64,000 bases of DNA from an uncultured Bacteroidales bacterium (GTDB lineage Bacteria; Bacteroidota; Bacteroidia; Bacteroidales; UBA932). A program made the translations under genes and the position numbers. The stretch spans positions 26,944 through 90,943 of the forward strand of contig ONWU01000006.1 of NCBI GenBank assembly GCA_900321655.1, written 5' to 3'. Under the pieces are notes generated by a model that saw only the letters and a list, made by a program, of their open reading frames with translations, searched no databases and was not told the origin of the DNA. Position 1 is the stretch's first letter. Every line of letters begins with the position of its first letter. Positions 7,708-14,876 of this stretch are shown here, piece by piece.

Positions 7708-8889
7708 ATGATTATGAAACGGTTATTATTACTTTTTATTTCCTTAAGCGTTCTTCTGACAGCATGTAACAACCATGACGTCGTGTTTGTCTCGGACCTC
7801 ACGGGTGCCAGCATGGATATCGATGGAGAAACTTCTGTCATGACGGAAGGATGGCTGACGCTCGAGTACTACAAGAGTGAGAACTCGTGGGCTCTGTACC
7901 TGAAGGTCCAGGATTACAGTGAAATAGTATATTATTCGACTCTTACCCTAACTGAATTCTTCCCGGATAAGAATATGTACTCGTTCTATCATCAAGGGGC
8001 CGATACGGGTATCGTCGTTACCGATGATGACTGCGAAATCTTCCTTCTGCTCGATGACAGTCATCACATCCGCGTCAGCAGGTGGCCCGCTGCGAGAAAA
8101 GATGCAAAGAAGATCCGGAAGGGAATTGAGAAGTATTGCCTTCACACGGGCACATCTGCCGAACAGATTGCTGCGGTCCTTGACAGCATTGCGTTTGCGA
8201 ACAACGATATGTCGTACGATGACGCGTATGACCACGATCCTGTCTCCGAACCGAAGATGACTGATTCCACGTCTTCCCCGAGTGCTTCACGGCAGGGCCA
8301 GGAGCCTCGTAAACCTGTTTTTGATGGGTATTACACCATGACCGGCGTCTATCAATCCGGGGGACAGTGGTTCAGCACGGGTATCACGTCACTAACCTAT
8401 TTCAAGGTGTACGATGATGAGATGTACGAAGGAAAAGGCACCTACGCCTATCAGTACGTCGGGAATGAACGGCTGGACGATACGGTTTTCCGCAGGTACG
8501 GAACCGATAACGACAACTACTTTCTCGTTACATACGATGGCCTGGTCCGTTGGGTGAGCGCTTTCACCGTCAACTACCCGATGATCGGCACGGTCCGGAC
8601 GGTCAATGTGAACTACTATGACCGGGGCGATACCCGTGCCGCATATTCGCAGGATTATAACAGCGGTGGAAGTTACTCTGGATCCACTTCAAGCAGTTCC
8701 ACGGCCCCTACGGGCGCCGGAACCCACAGATGCGGCCTATGCGACGGCAAGGGCTGGGTTCCCACAGACGAGGGCGTCACCGACTTTGGCAGCACGGCGG
8801 AGAAATGGTGTGAGGACTGCCGGAGATACGTTACAATGAGCCATTGGCACAAAACCTGCCCCAGTTGCTCCGGGAAGGGCGTGTGGTAG
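7708..8889 (+). CDS. Lipoprotein with C-terminal CxxCxGxG zinc-ribbon-like motifs
   Basis: Function not recognised. The protein has 393 residues; ATG 7708 or ATG 7714 precede a signal peptide with lipobox VLLTAC. The central part is beta-rich and acidic, with a Ser-rich linker (residues about 310-330). The C-terminus holds CGLCDGKG, CEDC and CPSCSGKG: the CxxCxGxG form seen in DnaJ zinc domains, here presumably a structural zinc or redox site outside the cytoplasm. It is followed 23 bases later by an apparent two-gene operon (8913-10258). The patch is flanked by decayed genes, which suggests acquired DNA. Confidence 0.6.
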   Translation: MIMKRLLLLFISLSVLLTACNNHDVVFVSDLTGASMDIDGETSVMTEGWLTLEYYKSENSWALYLKVQDYSEIVYYSTLTLTEFFPDKNMYSFYHQGADTGIVVTDDDCEIFLLLDDSHHIRVSRWPAARKDAKKIRKGIEKYCLHTGTSAEQIAAVLDSIAFANNDMSYDDAYDHDPVSEPKMTDSTSSPSASRQGQEPRKPVFDGYYTMTGVYQSGGQWFSTGITSLTYFKVYDDEMYEGKGTYAYQYVGNERLDDTVFRRYGTDNDNYFLVTYDGLVRWVSAFTVNYPMIGTVRTVNVNYYDRGDTRAAYSQDYNSGGSYSGSTSSSSTAPTGAGTHRCGLCDGKGWVPTDEGVTDFGSTAEKWCEDCRRYVTMSHWHKTCPSCSGKGVW

Positions 8890-8912
8890 TATCCAAGCCG
8901 GGAAGACGCCAT

Positions 8913-9608
8913 ATGAGTACCTTTTCCTATAAGCCTTCTCCTGACGGAATCTACCGCCTGAGCCAGTCGACGCATAGCCTGGGCGGGAGCGGTCTACTGG
9001 AGATCGGCCCGCTCACCCTTCATGAGGGCGATGAATCGCTGGTCTTCTTCAACCGGTATCTCCTTCTTTCCTGCAGGAAAGAGTGGAACTGTTGGAATCC
9101 GGAGGGGACGCGCTGTTTCTTCCTTGCGAAGCGTTATCCGGAGGGGACCTTCCCCGAGGCGGAGGATGACCTTCCGGAAGACAAGGCGGAGCTGGTCATC
9201 GCCGTTGTTTCTGTCGCCCTTCGCAAGGTGGTTCACGAGACCGTCCTGGGGGCGCGGCCCCTCTCTGTCCGTTGGAACCCGACCGGGGAGTGGGTTGTCA
9301 TTACGAGGGATGAACAGAGGGAGCAGGAGATTCTCAAGGGCCGGGCGCGGAGTGAGTACGACCGGGCTCTCTCCTACATGAGGAGTACCGAGAGCATCCA
9401 GGGCGATGACCCTGCCGATGACCCCACGCGGCTGGAGCACTACCTGATGAACTATGATGCGAGGTACTGCGGCCCCGACCCCTTCGCCTATGCCGTCCGT
9501 CAGCGGAACCTCTTCTTGCAGGCAGAGAAAAGGGCCATCCCTTATGATGAACACATCCTGGAGGAGAAGAATCCTCCTGGGGATAATGATTTTCGAAACC
9601 TTCTATGA
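8913..9608 (+). CDS. Hypothetical cytoplasmic protein, 231 aa
   Basis: Not recognised. The start at ATG 8913 is preferred over an upstream in-frame ATG inside the previous gene, because it leaves only a short gap after that gene. There is no signal peptide or membrane segment. One segment (RWNPTGEWVVITRDE) resembles a beta-propeller blade, but no repeat is apparent. A charged helical segment follows (residues about 130-170). The stop overlaps the start of the FISUMP gene downstream (ATGA), which suggests translational coupling and a shared role. Confidence 0.5.
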   Translation: MSTFSYKPSPDGIYRLSQSTHSLGGSGLLEIGPLTLHEGDESLVFFNRYLLLSCRKEWNCWNPEGTRCFFLAKRYPEGTFPEAEDDLPEDKAELVIAVVSVALRKVVHETVLGARPLSVRWNPTGEWVVITRDEQREQEILKGRARSEYDRALSYMRSTESIQGDDPADDPTRLEHYLMNYDARYCGPDPFAYAVRQRNLFLQAEKRAIPYDEHILEEKNPPGDNDFRNLL

Positions 9609-10258
9609 AAAAACTCCCTATCATGCTCATGGTCCTGACTGCGGCCATTCTGGTCACAGCGATTACCCATTGTGCTCCCAAGGAGAAGGGGCAGCCCCTT
9701 GCCGTCGATCTCGGCCTTCCCTCCGGCACCCTCTGGGCCTCCTGTAACCTTGGGGCTGACAAGGAAGAGGAGTACGGCTCTTACTTCGCCTGGGGTGAGA
9801 CTGCACCCAAGGATCATTACTTTTATGACAACTATGCATACGCCGCACCCGATGGAAGTCAGAGCACGGTAGACATCGGTGAGTCCATCTGCGGAACGCA
9901 GTATGATGCTGCCAAAGCCCTTTGGGGCGGTTCCTGGCGGCTCCCTACCGAGGAGGAAATGACGGAGCTCATCGATCTCTGCGAGTGGAAATGGGACAGT
10001 GTCGGTGACACCTACGGCGTGAGGGTCACAGGGCCCAGCGGAAAGAGCATCTTCCTTCCTGCCGGTGGAAAAAATGGAAAGCTGGAAGACGGGGAACTGC
10101 AGTGCGCCTACTGGACGGGTAGCGTCAGCCGGGGAGGCATCGGCCGGACGGCCAGCTCCCTTGACTGCACCTGGGATGAAGAGAACGACGAAACTACGCT
10201 ACAGGTTTGGGGAGAATACAAGGTCTTCGGCCTGCTGGTTCGTCCCGTCTGCAAATAA
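9605..10258 (+). CDS. Small FISUMP-domain protein
   Basis: A 217-residue exported protein consisting almost entirely of one FISUMP module. After a hydrophobic signal ending in a non-canonical lipobox (AITHC) come the classical marks VDLGLPSGTLWASCNLGA, YFAWGET, WRLPTEEEM and the closing LLVRPVCK. These modules have a C-type-lectin-like fold and are common in Bacteroidetes surface proteins. Unlike the two lipoproteins at 929 and 5436 it has no fimbrillin-like part. The gene overlaps the preceding gene by four bases. Confidence 0.75.
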   Translation: MKKLPIMLMVLTAAILVTAITHCAPKEKGQPLAVDLGLPSGTLWASCNLGADKEEEYGSYFAWGETAPKDHYFYDNYAYAAPDGSQSTVDIGESICGTQYDAAKALWGGSWRLPTEEEMTELIDLCEWKWDSVGDTYGVRVTGPSGKSIFLPAGGKNGKLEDGELQCAYWTGSVSRGGIGRTASSLDCTWDEENDETTLQVWGEYKVFGLLVRPVCK

Positions 10259-10277
10259 GCGAATTCCCACGGCTCAC

Positions 10278-10415
10278 ATGTCTATCGCCGATGCCATAGT
10301 CTATCTCCTTGCAACCTCCAACTGCGGGATGCGGTCCGAGCAGGTCTACGCCGTTTGCATGGCGAACAAGGGTGTCTTCTGTAAGGACGGAGGATTAATC
10401 AGACTTCTGATGTAA
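10278..10415 (+). pseudogene. Winged-helix (HARE-like) fragment
   Basis: A 45-codon frame giving MSIADAIVYLLATSNCGMR, then SEQVYAVCMANKGVFC and a basic C-terminus. The beginning looks like the first helices of a HARE-type winged-helix domain, and the end looks like its wing. The middle part of such a domain (roughly 20 residues) appears to be missing, so this may be an internally deleted remnant. A short functional protein cannot be excluded. Confidence 0.35.
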
Positions 10416-10528
10416 TGCGAAAGAAAACGAACAAAAGAAGAATATAGAAAGGGAGATAATGGCTCATAGCGGGACATCCAGTAAGTAAGAATGAATATGT
10501 CCGGTACTGCATAACGACAAAAAAATCG

Positions 10529-11293
10529 TCAGCGTTTCTCATACACCCGGATCCAGTCTACGCATAGCCTGGAGGGTAGTTCCTCCGGAGCATCCACCGG
10601 TCCCACCCAGGAGCCGCCCAGCTGATTGGACAGGATGAGGTAGAAAGGATAATCGGCCCAGGGGAACTGATGCTCTACTCCCTCCACACGGGGATAAGTG
10701 AGCGTTTTCACATCATTGGTAAAAAGGCAGACACTGTCCCGGTGGATTTCGGCCGCATAGACGTTCCACTCGTCCTTGTTGACCGGGGCCAGGGCATACT
10801 TCGGCGGCACCTCTCCCCCATTCAGCGTATAGCGTGAATGCACCGTCTGGTATACCGAATCCTCGTGATTGAGGTGCTCCATCAAGTCTATCTCGGCATA
10901 CTCCGGGGCGGGAAGCTCCGTATCCGGCATCAGCCATAGCGCAGGCCAGAAACCCTTTGCACTGTTGAACCGGGCCCGGATCTCTATCCTCGCGCACTTA
11001 AAAGACTTCTTCCCCCGGCTGGCAATACCGCCCGTAACAAAGGGAGTTTCGTCGTCATCGGCCCCTGCCTTTCCCAGAAGCACCAGCTGCCCTTGCTTGA
11101 TAAAGGCCAGATCCTCCCTCAGGGACATCATATCGTTCCAGTCACTGGAGCCCCTGGGGATACGCGTCCAGATGCTCCCGTCTATCTCGGGGCCGTCGAA
11201 ATTTTCCTCCCAGACCAGGTGCCACTGCGGCTGGGTGCTACAGGCGCATCCGGCGAGGAGTATCAGAGTAAGAAGTAAGGTGCGGATTTTCAT
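10529..11293 (-). CDS. GH16-family endo-glucanase-like lipoprotein
   Basis: A 254-residue glycoside hydrolase family 16 protein, likely cleaving beta-1,3- or mixed-linked glucans or related polysaccharides at the cell surface. The start at ATG 11293 precedes a lipoprotein signal (LLAGC). The catalytic signature EIDLMEH, with both acidic residues, lies near residue 140, after FWPALWLMP, which is a typical GH16 strand. The Trp-rich cleft continues with a C-terminal CVDWIRVYE motif. The exact substrate cannot be read from sequence. It has its own promoter, and a 21-bp palindrome lies further upstream. Confidence 0.85.
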   Translation of the reverse strand: MKIRTLLLTLILLAGCACSTQPQWHLVWEENFDGPEIDGSIWTRIPRGSSDWNDMMSLREDLAFIKQGQLVLLGKAGADDDETPFVTGGIASRGKKSFKCARIEIRARFNSAKGFWPALWLMPDTELPAPEYAEIDLMEHLNHEDSVYQTVHSRYTLNGGEVPPKYALAPVNKDEWNVYAAEIHRDSVCLFTNDVKTLTYPRVEGVEHQFPWADYPFYLILSNQLGGSWVGPVDAPEELPSRLCVDWIRVYEKR

Positions 11294-11313
11294 AGTGTAG
11301 GTGGTTAGCTGAG

Positions 11314-11321
11314 CAAAGATA
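11314..11321 (-). promoter_or_regulatory. -7 box for the GH16 gene
   Basis: On the minus strand this reads TATCTTTG, 20 bases upstream of the ATG at 11293. The palindrome 11359-11379 is 37 bases further upstream. Confidence 0.55.
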
Positions 11322-11358
11322 GTAATAATTATTGGATGGTTGTTGGTGTGGGTAGTGG

Positions 11359-11379
11359 TGTACATACCGGGTATGTGCA
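11359..11379. promoter_or_regulatory. 21-bp palindrome, copy 1
   Basis: TGTACATACC-G-GGTATGTGCA: 10-base arms with one imperfect pair. The same element recurs as a perfect palindrome at 14263-14283. It sits between the stop of the alpha/beta hydrolase (11387) and the GH16 promoter. It could be an operator for the GH16 gene or a hairpin ending hydrolase transcription. Confidence 0.45.
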
Positions 11380-11386
11380 CCGTATG

Positions 11387-12169
11387 TTACCGTGAGAGGG
11401 CAGAAAGGAAGTCGAGCAGGTGGCGGCGAAGGCTTCTTCGGAAGAAAAGGAAGATGTGCTCTGTCCAGCGGATGAAGTGGAGCTCGCTGTTGCGGTAGAG
11501 GGCGTGGTATCGTTTGCTGTAAACGGGAGGGACTACGATGTCCCAAGTACCGTGAAGAAGGAGCACGGGGCCGGTGAACCAGGAGGACTCCTCCTCGATG
11601 GGAAGGGTCTGGGCCGTAAGGATGTACTCCCTGCCGATATGGAAGCCGTACACGTTGACGCTTTCCGGAGGGTTCTGGGGATTGCAGCGGGTGGTGAAGA
11701 ACCGGCCCTTCAAGGCGAAATCTTTAATGACATAGGCGGGAGCCATAAGGATAAGGCCATCCGGGGGCGTACCGGCTTTTTCCAGCCTGCCGGAGAGCAT
11801 ACTGGCCACTACTCCGCCTTGCGAATGGCCCAGCAGGATGACACGGTTCACAAAGGGCAGTTTCCGGGCATAGTCATACATAACCTGGGCGTCCTCGATC
11901 ATTTTGGGAACCGTATTGCCTTCCTGCGTTCCTTCACTATGGCCGTAGCCGTCAAAATCGAAACGGAGAACGGCATAACCATGATGGGGGAACAACTTGC
12001 CCAGAAAGCCCATCGGCGCTCCTGTCATAGAGCCCAGGAAGCCGTGCATCAGGATGACAAGATCGCACTTTCCTGTCTCTTTGTTGAAACCGGGCGGCAG
12101 CAGGAGCTGGGTGGCCAGGTTTCCAACGGGGCCCTGGAGTTGGAATGAGTTATTCAATGCCTTTTTCAT
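11387..12169 (-). CDS. Alpha/beta hydrolase (esterase/lipase-like)
   Basis: A 260-residue cytoplasmic serine hydrolase of the alpha/beta fold. The start at ATG 12169 is preferred because the -7 box TATCTTTG lies directly upstream. Visible are the oxyanion HGFLG near residue 40, the nucleophile elbow GHSQGG (Ser near residue 115), the acid in LLLHGTWDIVVPP, and a His in WTEH near the C-terminus. The arrangement resembles acyl esterases of the cinnamoyl-esterase or monoacylglycerol-lipase type. The substrate is not predictable. Confidence 0.8.
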   Translation of the reverse strand: MKKALNNSFQLQGPVGNLATQLLLPPGFNKETGKCDLVILMHGFLGSMTGAPMGFLGKLFPHHGYAVLRFDFDGYGHSEGTQEGNTVPKMIEDAQVMYDYARKLPFVNRVILLGHSQGGVVASMLSGRLEKAGTPPDGLILMAPAYVIKDFALKGRFFTTRCNPQNPPESVNVYGFHIGREYILTAQTLPIEEESSWFTGPVLLLHGTWDIVVPPVYSKRYHALYRNSELHFIRWTEHIFLFFRRSLRRHLLDFLSALSR

Positions 12170-12174
12170 CTTTG

Positions 12175-12182
12175 CAAAGATA
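12175..12182 (-). promoter_or_regulatory. -7 box for the alpha/beta hydrolase
   Basis: On the minus strand this reads TATCTTTG, only five bases before the chosen ATG at 12169, implying a very short or no leader unless translation starts further downstream. Confidence 0.45.
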
Positions 12183-12241
12183 GGAATATTCTGGAATATT
12201 CCGGGAAACAGAGTCCTGCAGCAGGTTTCCGATTTTTTCAT

Positions 12242-12249
12242 TAATTTTG
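12242..12249 (+). promoter_or_regulatory. -7 box for the ZIP transporter
   Basis: TAATTTTG (TAnnTTTG) four bases before ATG 12254, again suggesting a nearly leaderless message. It is divergent from the hydrolase promoter about 60 bases away. Confidence 0.45.
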
Positions 12250-12253
12250 CACT

Positions 12254-13021
12254 ATGAGTCCTGTTTTTACCGCCCTTATGATTCCGTTCCTGGGTACGGC
12301 CCTGGGATCGGCCTTTGTGTTCTTTATGAAAAAGGAGATGCCCGCCCTGGTGCAGAAGGTGCTGCTGGGCTTTGCCTCAGGCGTGATGGTGGCCGCATCG
12401 GTGTGGTCCCTCCTGATTCCTTCCATGGAGATGGGACAGGGAACGGGCGCCGTGATTCCTCCCACCGTAGGACTCCTGGCCGGTTTTGCCTTCCTGCTTC
12501 TGATCGATTACATCACTCCGCACATCCATGCCAGCGGAGAGGCGGAAGGTCCCCGCAGCAGTCTTTCCCGTACGGCCAAATTGGCCCTCGCCGTTACCAT
12601 CCACAATTTCCCGGAAGGAATGGCCGTGGGCGTGGCCATTGCCGGGGCTTTGTCATCGGCCAACTTTAACATGGCGGGTGCTCTGGCCTTAGCCCTTGGT
12701 ATCGCCATTCAGAATGTGCCGGAAGGCGCCATCATCTCTATGCCGCTTCGGGCCGCGGGCAACAGCCGTTGGAAGGCCTTTGCCATTGGGGCGCTCAGCG
12801 GCATCGTAGAGCCCATTGGCGGTGCCCTGGTACTGTTTCTGGCCACTTCCATCCTGGGGATCATGCCTTATATGCTGGCCTTTGCCGCGGGCGCTATGCT
12901 CTATGTAGTTGTAGAAGAACTGGTGCCGGAGTATTCGCAGGGCAGGCATTCCAATATAGGAACCATCGGGTTTGCCCTGGGCTTTGCCCTGATGATGGTG
13001 CTGGATGTGGTGCTGGGCTAA
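12254..13021 (+). CDS. ZIP-family metal transporter
   Basis: A 255-residue inner-membrane ZIP transporter, probably for zinc or another divalent metal. Eight hydrophobic segments can be traced. The metal-site motifs are HNFPEGMAVG (near residue 117) and IQNVPEGAI (near residue 155), both diagnostic for the ZupT/GufA-type subfamily. The cytoplasmic loop before helix 4 is short and contains HIH. Specificity cannot be determined from sequence. The neighbouring DUF4491 gene follows after about 95 bases. Confidence 0.9.
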   Translation: MSPVFTALMIPFLGTALGSAFVFFMKKEMPALVQKVLLGFASGVMVAASVWSLLIPSMEMGQGTGAVIPPTVGLLAGFAFLLLIDYITPHIHASGEAEGPRSSLSRTAKLALAVTIHNFPEGMAVGVAIAGALSSANFNMAGALALALGIAIQNVPEGAIISMPLRAAGNSRWKAFAIGALSGIVEPIGGALVLFLATSILGIMPYMLAFAAGAMLYVVVEELVPEYSQGRHSNIGTIGFALGFALMMVLDVVLG

Positions 13022-13116
13022 AAAGCACGGAAAATCCTATCATTATATCTAATAGTCCTATATTATTCCGGGGCATTTTCCGATATTTGCATACTTATTT
13101 TTGGATTATTTGCTAA

Positions 13117-13440
13117 ATGAATTTCAACGGAATCATTATAGGCGCCGCCGTTTTCCTGAGCATTGGCATCTGCCATCCGCTGGTGATCAAGATGGAGTAC
13201 TGCTGGGGCAGGAAGAGCTGGTGGGTCTGGCTGGTGGCCGGACTGCTGTTCTGCGGACTTTCCCTGCTGGTGGACAATGACATCCTGTCCATCATCATCG
13301 GCGGCTTTGCTTTCTGCTGCCTCTGGGGCATCCACGAGATGTTCCTGCAGGAAAAGAGGGTCCTTCGGGGATGGTTCCCCGAAAACCCCAGGAGACACGA
13401 ATACTATGAGGCCCGTCGGCGCCTCCTTCATTTAAAATAG
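13117..13440 (+). CDS. DUF4491 membrane protein
   Basis: A 107-residue protein with three hydrophobic segments (about residues 4-24, 35-52 and 58-75) and a basic C-terminal tail (NPRRHEYYEARRR). It matches the small Bacteroidetes DUF4491 family, including the GRKSWWVWL and WGIHEMFLQEKRV segments. Function unknown. It lies 9 bases upstream of the glutathione peroxidase gene, suggesting cotranscription. Confidence 0.75.
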   Translation: MNFNGIIIGAAVFLSIGICHPLVIKMEYCWGRKSWWVWLVAGLLFCGLSLLVDNDILSIIIGGFAFCCLWGIHEMFLQEKRVLRGWFPENPRRHEYYEARRRLLHLK

Positions 13441-13449
13441 CCCGCCCTT

Positions 13450-14055
13450 ATGAAAAAGACTCTCATTACCCTTCTGGCTGCCCTCTGCACCCTTGCCTGC
13501 GGAAGCAACGAACCCACCATTTATCCGTACACGGCCGTCTCCAATTCCGGAGAGACGGTGAACTTTTCCGACTACAAGGGAAAGGTGCTCCTGATTGTGA
13601 ATACCGCCTCCAAGTGCGGCTTCACCCCGCAGTACGACGGCCTGGAGGCCCTGTACAAGAAGTACCAGGACAAGGGTTTTGTTGTTATAGGCTTCCCCTG
13701 CGACCAGTTTGGTAACCAGGAGCCCGGCTCTGACGAGCAGATCGAGGAGTTTTGCCGCCTCAACTTTGGCGTGACCTTCCCGCTGATGGCCAAGTCTGAC
13801 GTGAACGGAGAAAACGCGAACGAAGTGTTCAAGTTCCTCTACGGACAGAAGGCCTTCCAGGGTTTTGGAGACAGCAACCGCGGCAAGTATATGGATGGCG
13901 TCCTTTCCCGCCGGGATCCGGATTACGCCTCCAACCCGGACATCAAATGGAACTTCACCAAGTTCCTCATTGACCGCAAAGGCCACGTGGTAACCCGCTA
14001 CGAGCCGGTGGTCTATCCCCAGGACATTGAGGCCGATATCGAAGCCCTCCTTTAA
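13450..14055 (+). CDS. gpx: Glutathione peroxidase-like lipoprotein
   Basis: A thiol peroxidase of the glutathione peroxidase family, 201 residues, exported as a lipoprotein (lipobox TLAC). It reduces hydroperoxides; in bacteria without glutathione such enzymes usually use thioredoxin. The catalytic set is intact: Cys in NTASKCGFTPQ (near residue 56), Gln in FGNQEPG and Trp/Asn in WNFTKF. A second Cys in GFPCDQFG may be the resolving residue. A close paralogue without signal peptide lies 0.8 kb downstream (14877-15419). Confidence 0.9.
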   Translation: MKKTLITLLAALCTLACGSNEPTIYPYTAVSNSGETVNFSDYKGKVLLIVNTASKCGFTPQYDGLEALYKKYQDKGFVVIGFPCDQFGNQEPGSDEQIEEFCRLNFGVTFPLMAKSDVNGENANEVFKFLYGQKAFQGFGDSNRGKYMDGVLSRRDPDYASNPDIKWNFTKFLIDRKGHVVTRYEPVVYPQDIEADIEALL

Positions 14056-14077
14056 AAATCCCCATAAATAGGGATTT
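14056..14077 (+). terminator. Short hairpin after gpx
   Basis: AAATCCC and GGGATTT form a 7-bp stem with an 8-base loop starting directly after the gpx stop codon. There is no long T run after it, so it is at best a weak terminator. Confidence 0.35.
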
Positions 14078-14097
14078 CACAGTTTGACTTAACAGGA

Positions 14098-14105
14098 TAA
14101 CTTTG
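14098..14105 (+). promoter_or_regulatory. -7 box for small RNA candidate 1
   Basis: TAACTTTG (TAnnTTTG). No ORF follows before the strong terminator at 14160-14198; the -33 region is weak. Confidence 0.5.
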
Positions 14106-14110
14106 CAAAC

Positions 14111-14198
14111 AGAATTAGTGACTGTTTGGTTTAAAGTTATCCTTTTATATTGTTGTTGTAGCGATTCCCTGCCTTCCGGGCCGGGAATCGCTTTTTTT
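14111..14198 (+). ncRNA. Candidate small RNA (about 88 nt)
   Basis: Bounded by a -7 box (TAACTTTG, 14098-14105) and a strong intrinsic terminator (14160-14198). The body is AT-rich (TTAGTGACTGTTTGG, then a T-rich stretch) and contains no plausible ORF. The following ferritin gene has its own promoter at 14351, so this transcript would be independent. No known RNA family was recognised. Confidence 0.45.
14160..14198 (+). terminator. Intrinsic terminator of small RNA candidate 1
   Basis: Stem AGCGATTCCC / GGGAATCGCT with a 13-base loop, followed immediately by a run of seven T residues. Confidence 0.85.
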
Positions 14199-14262
14199 AC
14201 CGGTTTTCTGTTTCGTTTCCCAGCCTCTATGGTGTACACATGCGGGCATGTAGCTCTTGCGC

Positions 14263-14283
14263 TGTACATACCCGGTATGTACA
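14263..14283. promoter_or_regulatory. 21-bp perfect palindrome, copy 2
   Basis: TGTACATACC-C-GGTATGTACA, a perfect palindrome with 10-base arms; a near-identical copy lies at 11359-11379. A related imperfect repeat (TACACATGC, GG, GCATGTA) is 20 bases upstream. No T run follows, so an operator or recombination element is more likely than a terminator. Confidence 0.5.
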
Positions 14284-14321
14284 ACCCTGGAATAATCGCT
14301 ATTTTTTCACTTTTTTTCGAA

Positions 14322-14337
14322 ATATCGCTTGCGATAT
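14322..14337. promoter_or_regulatory. Operator candidate upstream of the ferritin/gpx/MarR promoter
   Basis: ATATCGC-TT-GCGATAT, a perfect inverted repeat centred about 25 bases upstream of the -7 box at 14351. A related repeat, ATCGT-GA-ACGAT, lies just downstream of the box (14360-14371). The operon encodes a MarR/OhrR-type repressor, so autoregulation is plausible. Confidence 0.55.
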
Positions 14338-14350
14338 AAAAAAATTATCG

Positions 14351-14358
14351 TACCTTTG
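14351..14358 (+). promoter_or_regulatory. -7 box of the ferritin/gpx/MarR operon
   Basis: TACCTTTG (TAnnTTTG), 60 bases upstream of ATG 14419 and lying between the two inverted repeats. Confidence 0.6.
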
Positions 14359-14359
14359 C

Positions 14360-14371
14360 ATCGTGAACGAT
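14360..14371. promoter_or_regulatory. Second operator candidate, just downstream of the -7 box
   Basis: ATCGT-GA-ACGAT, an inverted repeat beginning one base after the -7 box; a protein bound here would block initiation. It shares the ATCG/CGAT half-site core with the repeat at 14322-14337. Confidence 0.5.
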
Positions 14372-14418
14372 ATAAATAAACTATAGAAATAAACGTCAAA
14401 CATTTAAAACTAAATACT

Positions 14419-14874
14419 ATGGACAAGAACAAATCCATCCAGGCCCTTCAGGCCTACGCAACCGGCCTCGCCGCCCAGTCCCTCCAGCACAAAACGGAAT
14501 CCAAGATCTTCGCAGACCAGGGATATACCAAACTGGGTGAAAAATATGCAGAACACGCCGCCGAAGAAATGGGCTGGGTAGACCAGTTCATCCAGCGCAT
14601 CCTGGACCTGGGCGGTACGCCGCAGGTACTGGCCGCTCCGGCTATGCCCGTCTTTACCGACCCCGTGGACTACATCAAGGCAGACCTCGCCGTCTCCCAC
14701 GAGCAGGTTCCCGTGCTGCAGCAGTGCGTGATGTCCCTGGAAGAAGACTTCAAGACTTATGATATTATGAGAGCCTACGCCCTGGACGAGGAAGAGGATA
14801 TGCTCTGGAGCGAGCAGCAGCTTGCCCTCATCGAGAAGATCGGCTATCAGAACTGGTTAATCAAACAACTCTAA
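14419..14874 (+). CDS. Bacterioferritin-like four-helix protein
   Basis: A 151-residue protein of the ferritin superfamily, closest by eye to bacterioferritin in length (about 155) and in the segments AEEMGWVDQFIQRILDLGG (residues about 50-68) and LIEKIGYQNWL at the C-terminus. In bacterioferritin the di-iron site uses His in EMxHAD and EEGH; here the matching positions appear to be Trp (EMGWVD) and Asp or Met (EEEDM), so the ferroxidase centre may be altered. Role: probably iron or oxidative-stress handling. It leads an operon with a peroxidase and a MarR regulator, whose starts are only 2 bases downstream of, or overlapping, the preceding stop. Confidence 0.7.
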   Translation: MDKNKSIQALQAYATGLAAQSLQHKTESKIFADQGYTKLGEKYAEHAAEEMGWVDQFIQRILDLGGTPQVLAAPAMPVFTDPVDYIKADLAVSHEQVPVLQQCVMSLEEDFKTYDIMRAYALDEEEDMLWSEQQLALIEKIGYQNWLIKQL

Positions 14875-14876
14875 TA

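Noticed and set aside
10490-10529. Possible terminator after the GH16 gene (ACGA-A7-TCGT)
   Set aside because: The stem is only 4 bp with a run of A/T in the loop.
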